From Cricetomys ansorgei (taxonomy: Eukaryota > Chordata > Mammalia > Rodentia > Nesomyidae), in assembly GCA_026225945.1 (NCBI GenBank), contig JAMJFZ010002564.1, positions 1-64,000 on the forward strand: a stretch of 64,000 nucleotides of DNA. Reading direction: 5' to 3'. The position numbers and the translations under genes were made by a program. Positions 47,570-59,439 of the stretch are shown piece after piece. Within the stretch, counting starts at the first letter, position 1; each line of letters opens with the position of its first letter. A model generated the notes under the pieces. It was not told the origin of the DNA. It saw only the letters and a program-made list of their open reading frames with translations, and ran no database searches.

Positions 47570-49605
47570 TTGTTTTTTATCTCTGGTATAATACATCCCA
47601 ACCCTCATTCTCCCCTCCCTCCAATCCTCCCAGATCCTTCTACTCCCCTTTCCCACAATACCCCCCACCCCATTCTCTCCCATACTCTCAGAAAATAGCT
47701 GGCTCCCAGGGTTATCATTTGAACAGGGCATAACAAGATGGAGGAAGGTTGGCAGGAGCTCCCAACATCAAGACTGGACAAGGCTACTAAGCAGGGAAAA
47801 AAAGGGTCCAAGGGCAGGTAATATGGTCAGAGATCCCCCACTTCAACTTTTAAAGTTCTACAAGAACACAAAGGCAGACAATCATAAGATGTATGTTAGA
47901 AGGCCATTAAGGCTCTGTGCCTGCTGCTTCAATCTCTGTGAGCCCCTAAGTGTGCTGGTCAGATGAATCCATGGGACTTATCCTTCTGGTGTCCTTGACC
48001 ACTTTGATTCTTGCAATCCTTCCTCTTCCTTGTCACTGGGAATCCCAAAGCTTTGCACTATGCTTAGCCCTAGTCCACTGCATCTGCTCTCTCATCAGCT
48101 GCGGGGTGGAACCTCTCTGACAGCAACTGGGCAGTGTACCAATCTAGGAACATAGCAGAATATCATTAGGAATTGTCTCCAGGCTTTCCAGTCGCTGGTT
48201 CCTGGATATCCCTGTAGTTTTAGCCATGGGCTCTCTCCCTTGGCATGGAGTTCTGCCTTTCCATTGCCCCAGCAGATGCTACTAGCTGATAGATTATAGG
48301 TCCAAAGTTTTGTGGCTGGGATGGTGTCATAGTCCCTCCTCTGGAAGCCTTGTCTGATTACAGGAGATGGCCTGTTTAGGTTCCCTATCCCCATTACTAT
48401 GGGTCCTCAGTAGGGTCACCCTCATAGATCCAGGGAGGTTCCATACTATACTAGTCCCCTCCTTGCCCCCTAGATGTTCTCCAATTCCGGTCATCTCTCT
48501 CTGGGTTCTTTCCCTCCATTGCTCTCCCCAACCTGCTCCCTCCTGCTCCTGTTCCTATTCTCCACTAGCACTTCTTCAACATTTCTTTTCAATTTTCCCT
48601 TCCATGGAGATCCACGTGTTGCCACTGGGATCCTTCTTGTTGCATAGTCTCTCTGGGTCTGTGGATTGGAGTATTATAATACTTTACTTAACAGCTAATA
48701 TCCACATATAAGTGAGTACATACTATGAATAAAGCCACTATGAGCATAGTTGAGCAAGTGTCCTTGTGTTAGGTTGGAGCATCCTTTGGCTATATGTCCA
48801 GGAGTGGTATAGCTGGGTCTTTAGGTAGGTTGATTTCCAATTTCCTGAGGAATCACCATATTGATTTCCATAGTGCCTGCACAAATTTGCATTACCACCA
48901 GCAATGAGGGAGCATTCCCCTTTCTATACATCCTAGCCAGCATGAGCTGTCATTTGTGTTATTGATCTTAGTCATTTTGACAGGGTAAGATGGAATCTCA
49001 GACTAGTTTTGAGTTGCATTTCCCAGATGGCCAAGTATGTTCAACATTTCTTTAGGTGTTTCTCAGTAATTTGAGATTCTTCTATTGAGGATTCTCTGTT
49101 TAGATTTGTACTCCATTTTTGATTGGATTATATTTTTTGTCGATGTCTAGTTTCTTGAGTCCTTCATGTATTTAAGATATTAGCCTTCTATCAGAAGTGG
49201 AGTTTGGTGAAAACTTTTGTCCATTCTGTAGGCAACTGTTTTGTCTTAATGACAGTGTCCTTTGCCATAAGAAAGCTTTTCAGTTGAATGAGGTCAGACT
49301 TATTAGTCACTGATCTTAGTGCCTGAGCTATTGGTGTTTTGTTCAGGAAGTTCTCTCCTGTGCCAATGCACTCAGGACTATTATCCTTACTCTTCCTTCA
49401 GGTTCAGTGTATCGGGATGATGTTGAGGTCTTTGATCCACTTGGACTTGAGTTCTGTGCAAGGTGATAAATATGAATCTGTTTGCATTCTTCTACATGCA
49501 GACATCCAATTAGAGCAACACCATTTGTTGAAGATGTTCTTTTTTTCATTTTATATTTCTGGATTTTTTTATTAAAAATCAAGTATCCATAAATGTGTGG
49601 ATTGT
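47570..49605 (-). mobile_element. L1 retrotransposon, 3' part, antisense (about 2 kb)
   Basis: Largest L1 in the window. From its 3' end at about 47,570 (C-rich 'ccaaccctcattctcccctc') through the 3' UTR to antisense ORF2 from about 48,690 ('ctatgaataaagccactatg', 'ggagtggtatagctgggtct', 'gtgccaatgcactcagg', 'ttcagtgtatcgggatgatg', 'gaggtctttgatccacttgg'). It is 5'-truncated near 49,605 within ORF2. ORF2 has stops and indels, so it is inactive. Confidence 0.85.
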
Positions 49606-50030
49606 TCTTCAGGCAGAATGCCTACCTGTTTCTTCTTTTGGCTTGGACTGTTGTGGCACTGGGGGCTGTCCACAGGTTGTGGACTAAAAGATAGGGGACA
49701 GAGTCTACAGAGGGATGAGTTGTGGGAGCAGAACCAAGTATTCTTCAGGCAGGTGCTTATCTAGTTCTTCCACTGGCTTCTGTGGTAATATTATTTAATA
49801 CTTAATGGTACTCAAGGTATTAAAATTATTATAAGTGATTATTAAATAATACTATATTCACTAAAACAAATACACTAGAATTATAATTAGTGAATTTTAA
49901 TGACAAGAATTCAAGACATAGATTTACAAATGACTTCAGAGATTTTCTATCTCTGTACTCTGTACCCTGGGGATTGTTTAATCTCTGGTGAAAAGTTCAC
50001 ATCTATTATCATGAATTGGGTTATAAAGAC
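49606..50030. other. Intergenic, nothing recognised
   Basis: The phrase 'attcttcaggcag' occurs near 49,740 and in close form near 49,605, which suggests a small local duplication. Otherwise AT-rich. Confidence 0.35.
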
Positions 50031-50039
50031 AAACACATT

Positions 50040-51206
50040 ATTTTTCTCAGCTATTTGATCACCTTAGAGAAGGCATAAGGGAGATATCTAATGAGGTCTG
50101 AAAGATTGAAAAGCCTGAAGTAAATGCAGTGTGCTTCAGGATGGGCTGGTTCTGTGGTCTAGTATAATGTTTTCTTCCATAGTCTCTTGATAAATTCATA
50201 GCTATGAATTTGAGCTACATCTGGTAATGATTAACAGAGGTGAGATTCATGAACAATCTGCTCTGAATTGTTTGAGAGGAAAGAAGGTAAGTTCTCTTGG
50301 TTTCAATTTTTCCTACTCACCCATGCAGGGTAACAACGGGAGCCATTATATCCAATAACATGAAATTGCAGCAGGGATCCTACTATACTGCCTAGTTGTG
50401 TCTCATTTTAAACTTACATAATTCTCACTCTGGTAGCACGTCAAGTATAGCAGGTAACAAGTCAAGAATATAGCAGTATCCAGGAAGCAAACATTATCTC
50501 TTCTAAAAACAATGATTTCTGTTACACATACAGAAAGACTACGTGTCATAAGGATATATTTAAGATTTTTATTTAAGATTTACAAATACATTCTCAGCAT
50601 TATTATGTTTATTTATCTTTCCTTCTCTTGTACACCTTTTGAAGCATATTTATAACTCTGTCATCACGCTCTAATTTAGTGTAGAGTTGAAGGGAATGTG
50701 TAGAAACAGAATAATATGTGGTTACATGTGATCTAAAGTAACATAGATATTCCCCTTCCCTACTATCAATTATTGACTCCTTGGACATTTGAAGTACACA
50801 TCTGAAAGTCCAATAGGTTAGATTCCTTTCTGGGAATGACTGGGAAGAGCATGACTCTTCTATTTCAATGCTCATTTCCTGTTCATTACTAGAGAACTGA
50901 TGTGCTTAGTAAACAATTTAAGCAGCAATAGGAATGGGAAGTGAAAGGTTAGATATCCAGGAACCTTTGAACGACAGCCACACCGAGTTTGACATCAGAT
51001 TTTAATTGTCCATTCTGCGTTTGTCTTCCATTAAGCAGAGAAATAACTCATGTAGATGAAAGTCGTAGTGATCAAAAGTTGGTGGGGTGTGACGTACATG
51101 GTGATGCCAAGATACAAAGAAGAAATTAAATTATCCCACTTTTCTTACCATTTATAAAAACTTAGAAAGAAATCACAAGACAATCTGATGATATTTTTCC
51201 CCCCAG
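50040..51206 (+). promoter_or_regulatory. 5' UTR exon end and intron of OR gene 5
   Basis: Aligns loosely with the gene 3 upstream region. A candidate non-coding exon ends at 50,286 with donor GTAAGT at 50,287. The intron would be 50,287-51,206, ending 'tttttccccccag'. It has no hAT insertion, unlike gene 3, which accounts for part of the length difference. Confidence 0.5.
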
Positions 51207-51220
51207 ATTGAATAATAAGC

Positions 51221-52159
51221 ATGCTGACTGAAAATGCTTCCTTCATCACTGAGTTTGTCCTTGCTGGATTGACAGATCTCCCAGAGCTCCAGCTGCCCCT
51301 CTTTTACCTGTTTCTGATGATCTACATTGTTACAGTGGTGGGAAACTTAGGCTTGATTACTCTGATTGGCTTCAGTCCTCACCTGCACACCCCCATGTAC
51401 TATTTCCTCTTCAACCTGTCCTTCATCGATCTCTGCTACTCTTCTGTCTTCAGTCCCAAAATGCTGATGAACTTTGTCTCTGAGAAGAATTCCATCTCTT
51501 ATGTGGGATGCATGACTCAGCTGTTTTTCTTTCTCTTCTTTGTCGTCTCTGAATGCTACATGTTGACCTCAATGGCCTATGATCGCTATGTGGCCATCTG
51601 TAATCCACTGCTCTATACAGTTACCATGTCCCCTCAGGTATGTTATATGCTATCTTTTGCTTCATATGGGATGGCATTTGCTGGAGCCTCTGCCCACACA
51701 GGCTGCATGCTCAGACTGATATTCTGCAGTGCCACTGTCATCAACCATTACTTGTGCGATATTTTGCCCCTCCTCCAACTTTCTTGCAGCAGCACCTATG
51801 TCAATGAGGTCGTAGTTCTCATAGTCGTGGGTATTAACATCACAGTCCCCAGCTTTACCATCCTAATTTCCTACATTTTCATCCTTGTCAACATTCTAAA
51901 CACCAAATCCTCACAAGGAAGATCAAAAGCCTTCAGTACCTGTAGCTCTCACATCATGGCGATTTCTCTGTTTTTCGGATCAGGAGCATTCATGTACCTT
52001 AATCGCTCTGGATCTATGGAGCAGGGGAAAGTTTCTTCTGTTTTCTACACTAATGTGGTTCCCATGCTCAACCCTCTGATCTACAGTTTGAGGAACAAGG
52101 ATGTCAAAATAGCACTGAGGAAAGTTATGATTAAAGTCCATAGTGGATTCCAATTATAA
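51221..52159 (+). CDS. Olfactory receptor, OR8-type (gene 5)
   Basis: Predicted odorant receptor GPCR of 312 residues. N5-A-S glycosylation site, GN (41-42), LHTPMYYFL (55-63), C97, [18 protein letters not shown] (110-127), loop-2 cysteines at 169, 179 and 189, SY in TM5 (217-218), KAFSTCSSH (236-244) and [14 protein letters not shown] (281-294). The start ATG lies 14 bases after the splice acceptor. The coding exon is close to that of gene 3 over almost its full length, with a run of about 110 identical bases (51,374-51,483 against 29,659-29,768), while the upstream intron is far more diverged. It appears functional. The C-terminal tail differs from gene 3. Confidence 0.96.
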   Translation: MLTENASFITEFVLAGLTDLPELQLPLFYLFLMIYIVTVVGNLGLITLIGFSPHLHTPMYYFLFNLSFIDLCYSSVFSPKMLMNFVSEKNSISYVGCMTQLFFFLFFVVSECYMLTSMAYDRYVAICNPLLYTVTMSPQVCYMLSFASYGMAFAGASAHTGCMLRLIFCSATVINHYLCDILPLLQLSCSSTYVNEVVVLIVVGINITVPSFTILISYIFILVNILNTKSSQGRSKAFSTCSSHIMAISLFFGSGAFMYLNRSGSMEQGKVSSVFYTNVVPMLNPLIYSLRNKDVKIALRKVMIKVHSGFQL

Positions 52160-53540
52160 TCAGAAATATAATAATATGAGAAGCTAAAGTTTAAATTTAA
52201 AGACTTCAGTTTTCACTACTGTTTTCATGATGATATTTTGTTCACACCAATGTGGATTTAACTTTTGTTACTCTTATGTTAGAGATAGAGGTTATGACTC
52301 ATCATAACTCTATTCTCTGAATAATTTTCACAGCTCTATTTTTATTATACATATGTGAGATAAGGAAAACTCATAGAAATGGCATGTGTTGTTTATCTAA
52401 CCCAGCAAACCTTACCAGGTATAAGTAATGATAAAATATAGTTTTAAGAAGTTACCTTTGTATGTAGACTAGAGGCTTATAGAATCTGCTAAGCTCCCTA
52501 TCAAGGGAGGAAACTCAGAGGAGCGCTGTTACCTGTAAAGCTGTGGCCAATGCTCTTTCACACACACTCCAGTGCTCACTATTTTTATGCACTGAATGCA
52601 TCACAGTACACACAGTCTTACTCAAATGCATTACTTCATTTTCTGGTATGAACTAAGGCTGGCCAATTTTTTAACAAGGAAGCCCATTCTGTTAGCAAAT
52701 CCTTCATTGGAGACTTCCTACAATCCTTCAAATGTCTTTTAGAACTGCCCCAGTCTAAACTTTCCTCATATATTACCCCCACATCTCTTTTAGATGTAAG
52801 ATTTTTTTCTCTGTGATAAAGAATTTTCTGCTGATTCTATCTCATTGCATTTTATACTTCACAAATAATTACCACAATAAATGTGCTACAACTGGAATCA
52901 TTTCTTGGATTCTACTTCTAAGCAGGCCTGAATGATGGCCTTTATATGAAAAGTTTCTAAAGTCGGTATATTATCATAATTACCACAGATTTCTTTTATT
53001 GTAAAAGCATAAAAATCTACAGGATGGAAAAAAAAGATTCAGAAACAGATTTCCATGAAGGTATTTCATGGGTTTGCAACAAATAAATGTAATTGTTTCA
53101 AAGGAAAAATAAAATATTTTAAATAATTTATTGTGTAAACAGCAATATCCACAAGGAAACTATGCACAAAAATTGATTTCTATAAAATCATACACAAGCA
53201 GTTAAACTATAAATTTTTAGAAAATATATTTGGATAAGCTAAGAATCTAATTTTAGAACACATTAAACATACAAGAAAAGAAATTAAATCAAATCAAAGT
53301 TATTAAAGTGAGTACTTTGTATCAATAAAATATTTTGTGTATATCAGATTAGAATAAGATTTGCTAGGAACACACAAATTAAAGGCATATCCAGATTATA
53401 TAAATAATATAAATGTGTACTAATAATTATTGACCACTTAATATCATTTAATAAGTGCACTTATATCTTAAAATATATGCAAATACCCAAAGTACACATA
53501 CAAATGTGCTATTCTGGGAGACAGAAAAGCATAGTACCAA
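52160..53540. other. 3' flank of OR gene 5 and AT-rich spacer
   Basis: Very AT-rich, especially 52,940-53,520. No repeat or gene recognised. Confidence 0.4.
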
Positions 53541-53665
53541 GTTTTTTACCACTGTTGAGCCCATCAGTGTTGTTCCTATTAAGAACGAATCCCTGAATCA
53601 ATAGTGTGAGGAACAAAGATATAAAAATTGCCATGTGAAAGACGCTGAGCAAGTGGAAATTTTGA
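53541..53665 (+). pseudogene. OR relic, 3' end only
   Basis: About 125 bases matching the last part of an OR coding exon: a 'gttgttcctat' piece, then 'gaatc..tgaatca..agtgtgaggaacaaagata', corresponding to the [15 protein letters not shown] part of TM7, then a tail ending at a stop in the same place as gene 6. Reading frames are broken by changes before the RNKD part and by an in-frame TGA in the tail. No upstream OR sequence remains. The following bases ('tttgggtacagaagtagttt') also match the sequence after the pseudogene at 56.8 kb, so it is the eroded first member of a local tandem set. Confidence 0.75.
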
Positions 53666-54280
53666 CTGCACGTATGTGTCTGGTAGTTGTTATTTGGGTA
53701 CAGAAGTAGTTTGTATTCACCTACAGTACCTAAGTGGTGATATTTTATTCAATTTACTGTTCTTAAACAATATTTATTGTATCTTTTCTCATTTTCAACA
53801 TTTTCAAGTTATAGAAGTAGTCAAATATTATGGGTGTTTAAAATATAAAACATATTGTTTTGAGATACGTATATATTCTGTAATTAAAACTAACCTCATG
53901 TCTTCTGGATAAAAATAGAGGAGATGTGAGTCTTGTAAATATTCTTTATGATTCTTCTAGAGTATGTCTTTTTTCTTGACCATTTATAAAATACTCTATG
54001 CCTGTAACATCTGTCACATTTCAGAATAATTCTAAGGAAAAACTTATTTGTCTTTCTACTATAATGATAAACTTACATTTCTTTCTCAAGTAATAAAAAT
54101 AAGTCCTGCAAATGGCCAGGTAAAGCAACATGAGTGTGACATTTACTGTTATGTGTGTGGTTTCTCATTTTGCTTGTAATACCTCTTTGCAGCATTATTC
54201 AGAACTGATTCTCCTCCTTTCTGCATAGCTTCTATTGAAGTCAACATACCTCCAAATTTTCATTCTCACAGAAGGAAGTC
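53666..54280 (+). repeat. 3'-flank block, tandem copy 1
   Basis: Shares landmarks with the flanks after 56,771 and after 60,375; for example 'gccaggtaaagcaacatgag' near 54,115 matches 'gtcaaatgaagtaatgtgag' near 60,760. Confidence 0.5.
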
Positions 54281-54960
54281 TTCTTTTTAAAAATTATTTG
54301 TTGTATTTTAGTTTTTAAGATTCTAATAAAACTTCAACATTTCCCTTTCCATTTTCTTTCTGGAAAACCTCTCATAATCCCTTCCTTCTCTCTTTCAAAT
54401 TTATGGCCTCTTTTATCATTAATCATTGTTACATACATATGTGTCTATATGTGTACAGACTAATTCCTAAATGCATACATACAATCTACTCAATTTGTGT
54501 AATGTTGCTTTTATATATGCTTTCCCAACTGATTATTGTATTGGATGATAACTGGTATGCTCTTCCCTAAGCAAGACTGTTTCTCCCATTCTCAGAAATC
54601 CTTAGTTGCCTATAGTTCTTTGTGTAGGGTTGATGCCATCCATGTTAGGGTGTCTACTGTTGACTTCTTTTCTCAGCTAATGTTTATACAAGTGGTTATA
54701 TTGATGACTTTATGGAGTGTAGCTTCTGAGATTCCTAGGAGACACAATCTCATAAGAAATTTCTTTATTCTCTGGCTCTTACAACATTTCCTCTTATTTT
54801 TCCCCAATAATACCTTGAGCCTTAATTCTGATGTGTTGTATATGTATCTGTTGGGACTGGGCTCCACAGCTCTTTGTATTGGTTGTAAGTTTCTGTAATC
54901 ATGTTTACCTGTTACAAAGAAATGTTTCTTTTTTTAGAAATTCTAATTTTTTAAATTTTA
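54280..54960 (-). repeat. L1 (Lx-type) 3' UTR fragment, antisense
   Basis: 'cattgttacatacatatgtg', 'tattgtattggatgataac', 'tatgctcttccctaagc', 'ccttagttgcctatagttct', 'gtgtagcttctgagattcct' and 'gttgggactgggctccacag' are consensus-like segments of the same family as 24,590-25,740. Confidence 0.7.
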
Positions 54961-55039
54961 AATTTTTGTTTATTAAGACAGAGTTTCTCTGTTTTAACTC
55001 TGACTCTTCGAGAATTCACTCTGGAGACTAATTCTCACT

Positions 55040-56262
55040 AAATGGCAGAAAGGAAATTATAAAGAACTTAAATCACAGATTTTTCTAAAGAGCCCAAGAT
55101 GATTGGAGAGGTAGGACTCTTATCTTTCTACGTCCACTAGGGGATGCACTTGCCACAGAGTGATGAGAAAATATACAAGTATAATTTGGAATTCTTCACA
55201 ATCTAAAGACACATCACCATCTAGGGTGTAACACAAATCCTCATGTTCCTTCTCTCTAAATGCTATTATCTGGTGAAGAGGAAGGCACATGTCCACCCTT
55301 TGTACAAGCACATGTATGCTGTAGTTAATCTCACATAAAATCCTCTTTGTCTTATCGATTCAAAGTATGAGGCTATTATTGCAGATTATTTTTTCTGCTT
55401 CCAGTAAAGATTTGGAATGTTATTCTCATGCAATAGTCTACAATTCAGAAATCATTCCTGGAAACTTCAGGCACTAATGACTACATCTTGAAATGACAAG
55501 ATATGAATTCTTGGAATCTGAAATATATCTCAGATAAATGGGGATAAATAGGAACCTAAGAGAGCTTCCATGTTTGGGATGAAAATTATGGGTCTCTGCA
55601 TTCCAGGAATAGTAACAGATTTTTTTTTAGTATTGGATGGTCTCCAGCAATGCTATTTCTTCCTGTCCTATAGAACTTTAGACTAAGAGAAGGTGGCAGA
55701 GTAAAGTATTCAGGGGGATCAGAGAATGTTATGAGATGCTGGTGGCCACTAGAGTTGCAGCATCTCCATTAATATTCTTCTGCATGGCCAGGGTACAATT
55801 CTTCAAAATTCTTGATACTGTGACATGGGGAAATAGGTAATTCACTCTTGTTCTTATAGTTTGGGATTAGATACATATTTTTCATTCACAACATACCAAA
55901 GGTAAATCTGTAGCAGCAGAAGCCAGAGCTGGGTCACCAAGACATCTGCTTCAGACTTCATTAATATGTGTCTTTGTGGGAGGAGATTCTAGTGAAGAAC
56001 AAATTGGGTGAGAGAATGTTGAATCATTCTTATTGTATTTTCTTCTCCATCCCTTGCATCTATATTTCTTCCAAAAATCATATTGAAATTTGGTAGCACT
56101 GGACTTCTGAATGTAAGATAATTTGTTCATGATTTCACCAGCTATTCTGTATACATAATTGGGGCTAAAATTGCCTACTTTATACATCACAAGTGGGAAG
56201 AATACGTAACTGAGTGTGAGGAATTCTCTAATTCAAAACTATTCTAATTCCTGATTCTACAG
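55040..56262 (+). repeat. OR upstream region, tandem copy (pseudogene unit)
   Basis: Aligns with 58,090-59,423 upstream of OR gene 6: 'ggggatgcacttgcc' in both (55,141 and 58,207), a 'gcattccagg/gaattccagg' segment (55,598 and 58,622), 'gagaatgtta' (55,722 and 58,928) and a 'gcatg.ccagg' segment. A candidate 5' exon ends at 55,901 with donor GTAAAT; the acceptor 'ctgattctacag' ends at 56,262. Confidence 0.6.
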
Positions 56263-56278
56263 ATTCCCTCATAGAAAA

Positions 56279-56771
56279 ATGGACTAAGTAAATGTCTCTT
56301 TGGTGACTGAATTCATTCCAGTAGGATTAACAGACCAGTGTGTTCTCCCAAAACCCCTGTTGTTTCTATTTCTAGCAATGTATCTGTGACATTCTCCCTT
56401 GGCTCCAACTCTGCTGCACAAGCACCCACATCAATATGTAGCTTATGTTGTAGTTGTAGTGGTCAACATCATTGTGCCCTCTCCTACCATCTTTATCTCC
56501 TATGGTTTCATCCTGTAGTGCATCTTCAGCATCAGTTCCTCCGAGGGCAGATCCAAAGCCTTCGGCACCTGAGTTCCCATATCACTGTTGCTTCTCTGTT
56601 TTTTTTTTTTTTCTTTTTGATTCTGGTGAATTTATGTATTTCAACCCCTCTAATCTGAGCAAAAATCACTTCTGTTTTTATACCAATGTGGTCCCTATGA
56701 TGGATCCCTTAATCTACAGCAGATGTGTTTAAATTGCCCTGAGAAAAACTGTAAGAAGGGAGAAGTTTTGA
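56279..56771 (+). pseudogene. Olfactory receptor pseudogene with large internal deletion
   Basis: Closest to gene 6. The ATG is kept but codon 3 is a stop (TAA where gene 6 has TCA). After the TM1 region ('gcaatgtatctg') about 430 bases are missing, from TM1 to the second extracellular loop, and the sequence resumes at the 'tgacattc' that encodes C-D-I. The rest holds further stops and frameshifts: 'aatatgtagctt' for N-E-L, a stop at the TM5 end, loss of bases at the F-S-T-C-S-S motif, a T-run expansion at about 56,600, and loss of part of the final S-L-R-N-K-D motif. It still ends at the same stop position as gene 6. Two open frames of about 86-106 codons across it are chance frames. Confidence 0.95.
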
Positions 56772-57540
56772 CAGGATAGATGTGTCTTTAAGCCTATACA
56801 TTTGGGTACAAATATAGTTTGTATTTAGTAAAAACATTTGATAGGCAGCACAATATTCTACTTTTTCTTCTTATATAATATCATAATTTTAGTTAATTTT
56901 TCAAATTATTGAACTGATAGAAAAATTTATCAGAGAAGTGTAGGATACAGTAAGATGTGTTGAAATGTTTATGCATAATATAATAAACAAACTTTCTGTC
57001 TTTTTTTCATCATATTATGGTTTAGTTGGCTTACAGGTCTTTCAGAGAGGGAAACAAAGGCACATAATTATAGACTCTACTCACTGAATGATACGTTAGA
57101 TCAGGGACTCTTAAAAGCTTTCCTTTTCTATTCCTTTTTGACTAAGAATTTTTTTAACAAAACCATAGACATATGTATGTCTTACTATTTCATGTAAAGC
57201 TGTTAAATACACAACTGCAGGCTCATCATCCTATTTTTCATCTCTGCTCCCCAGTGTTTATTAGCCTTCTTTGTTGTCCAACATTCCTGTCATATGTACA
57301 TATATAATTGTCTGTGTCTATAGAAAATATTAACAAAAGAGGATGGATAAAATGGTATTTCTTTCTGAGACTGTGTGCATATATATACACACACACACAC
57401 ATATGTATGTATATATATGTGTATGTATACGTATGTATGTATGTGTACATACGTATACACACATATATGTATATATATGTTAAGGACAAAGGTCATTACT
57501 TTTGGAGGGAGTTAGTGGTGAGCATGAAGTGCTTGGAGGA
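56772..57540 (+). repeat. 3'-flank block, tandem copy 2, with composite microsatellite
   Basis: Starts like copies 1 and 3. A (CA)n then (TATG/TACG)n composite repeat lies at about 57,379-57,480 and gives periodic open frames on both strands that are artefacts. Confidence 0.5.
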
Positions 57541-57544
57541 AGGA

Positions 57545-58060
57545 AAAGTACTGGGAGAGTAATGCAGTCATTTTTTTTTATTTTCTTAGAATTTATAGGC
57601 TTTATTCACATAGTTTAATACTTTATTTGTTAAAATTAAAATTTAATTTCATATTTCCCCCTTTTTTCCTTGCATGTAACCCTTCCCATATAAAACACCT
57701 TGCTCTCTTGAAAACTCAGGATCTTTATGTCTTTAACTGTTGTTACATATACATGTCCATAAGGTCCTAAATACACAGACATAGTCTCTCAGCTCATATA
57801 CTGTTACTTCTTTGTATATGAGGTCATGTCTGACCACTTGATATTGGATAACCATTTTGGAGTAGGTTTCTACCTGAAAAAGGCTATTTGTAGCACTCCC
57901 AGCGTTCTTTAGTTGTCTTCAGTTTGTTGTTTAGAGTTGAGGCTCCACGAGATTTTCCCTTCCATGTTAGCATGTCTCCTGGTGTCACTCTTGTTCAGAA
58001 ATATATTTTTGAAAATAGCATCTGTGATGATTCTGGTAGCCCAGGTCTGGAGATGACTTG
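57545..58060 (-). repeat. L1 (Lx-type) 3' UTR fragment, antisense
   Basis: 'ctgttgttacatatacatgt', 'cttgatattggataaccatt', 'cagcgttctttagttg' and 'ccatgttagcatgtctcc' correspond in order to the copy at 54,280. The two L1 pieces sit at matching places in the two tandem units, so the insertion may predate the duplication. Confidence 0.6.
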
Positions 58061-58089
58061 AAACAACACTCCACAACTTTCAGATACAG

Positions 58090-59423
58090 AATGTAGAAAG
58101 TCAGGAGCAAGATATGTGGGGAATTCTCACTTAACTGCAGGAATAAAGAGAGGCAGAAACTTAAACTCAGAATTCTCTTAAGAGTTCAAGATAATTGGAG
58201 AATATCTCTATGTAAGCTGGGGATGCACTTGCCCTAGAGTGAATAGAAGTATGAGTATAATTGTGGGTCCCTCAGGAAATAAGGATTATGATGCATAGCA
58301 TAATACTGCTCCTCAACTCCTCCTTCAATATAGAGCTCTTCTCTAATTAAAAAGCCTAACATTTTCTATCTGCTTATAAGCACATATATCATGTAGTTAA
58401 AGGCCTCTTTTCTCTGCTTCCAGAAAAAAGTCAATGCCTTAATCACAAATAATTCTCTGCATTTCAGAAATTGTTCCAGGAAAATTATGTATCATGTACA
58501 TCTTCTTTGAATTGAAAGTTCTGGAACCTTTGAATCATCTGGAAAATTTATCCAGGTAAACAGGGATAAATTGTAAAGCAAGAGAGCTCTGAATTTTAGT
58601 CTGAAAAATTGTGAGCTTCTGAATTCCAGGCATAATAGTGGCTGTCTTTTTTCCCCTTTTGTAAAGTGGGAATATTTGTTTTTTATTTTTAGTTTATTGT
58701 AAAGTGATTTTTAATTTAATGTATTCTGATTACAGTTTCCTCTCCTGTAACACTAATGAGGTCTTCATCATGTCCTCTTCCATCCAATCCATACCCTTAC
58801 TGTACATATTGTACTGTACATAGTGTACATACTCTTAATGTACAATGTGATTTATCAAGTTTCTTTCCTAGCCTGTGAAAAATGAGACTCCAGTGAAGCC
58901 TACAGAAGAAAGCATTCAAGAGGACTGGAGAATGTTAAGAAGTGTTGATGGTCACTGGGGTTGGAACATTTCTATTGGGGTTCTCCTGCATGATCAGGAC
59001 TCAGGGCTTCAGGATTCACGACTTTGTGACACAGGGGCAGGAAATATGTTCTCCATGCCTCACTCGTGTTCATTTAATTGTAGAGTATTCATATGACAGC
59101 CAAGGTGTATCTGCAGAAGCAACCAGTACTATACTGGCCAAGCATCTGCTTCCAAATTTATTGTTGTGGGGAGGGAACTAGTGAAGAAAGAAGGTATAAA
59201 GGAGAAGGTTGAATCCTTAGGTTATTCATTTTTAGTCTTGTGATTTTTTCAGAAATTCCAATGAAATTCAGTATCAGTGGCTTTCTGACAAGATAATTTG
59301 TTACTGTACCAGTTAATTCTGGTACATTCATGGTTGTGGCCATAAGGAATATTCACAGGTGGGAAGGATTCATAACTGAGTGTGGATCATTCTCTAATTC
59401 ATTTCTTTTTCCTGTGTCCACAG
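58090..59423 (+). promoter_or_regulatory. Upstream region, possible 5' UTR exon and intron of OR gene 6
   Basis: Tandem copy of 55,040-56,262. A candidate 5' exon ends at 59,104 with donor-like GTGTAT, aligned to GTAAAT in the pseudogene unit. The acceptor 'tgtgtccacag' ends at 59,423. An antisense L1 3' end fragment at about 58,680-58,870 is present only in this copy. The donor is weak and could be wrong. Confidence 0.4.
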
Positions 59424-59439
59424 ATTGCCTTAGGGAAGA

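Noticed and set aside
54536..54898. Open frame of 120 codons
   Set aside because: Lies wholly inside an antisense L1 3' UTR fragment.
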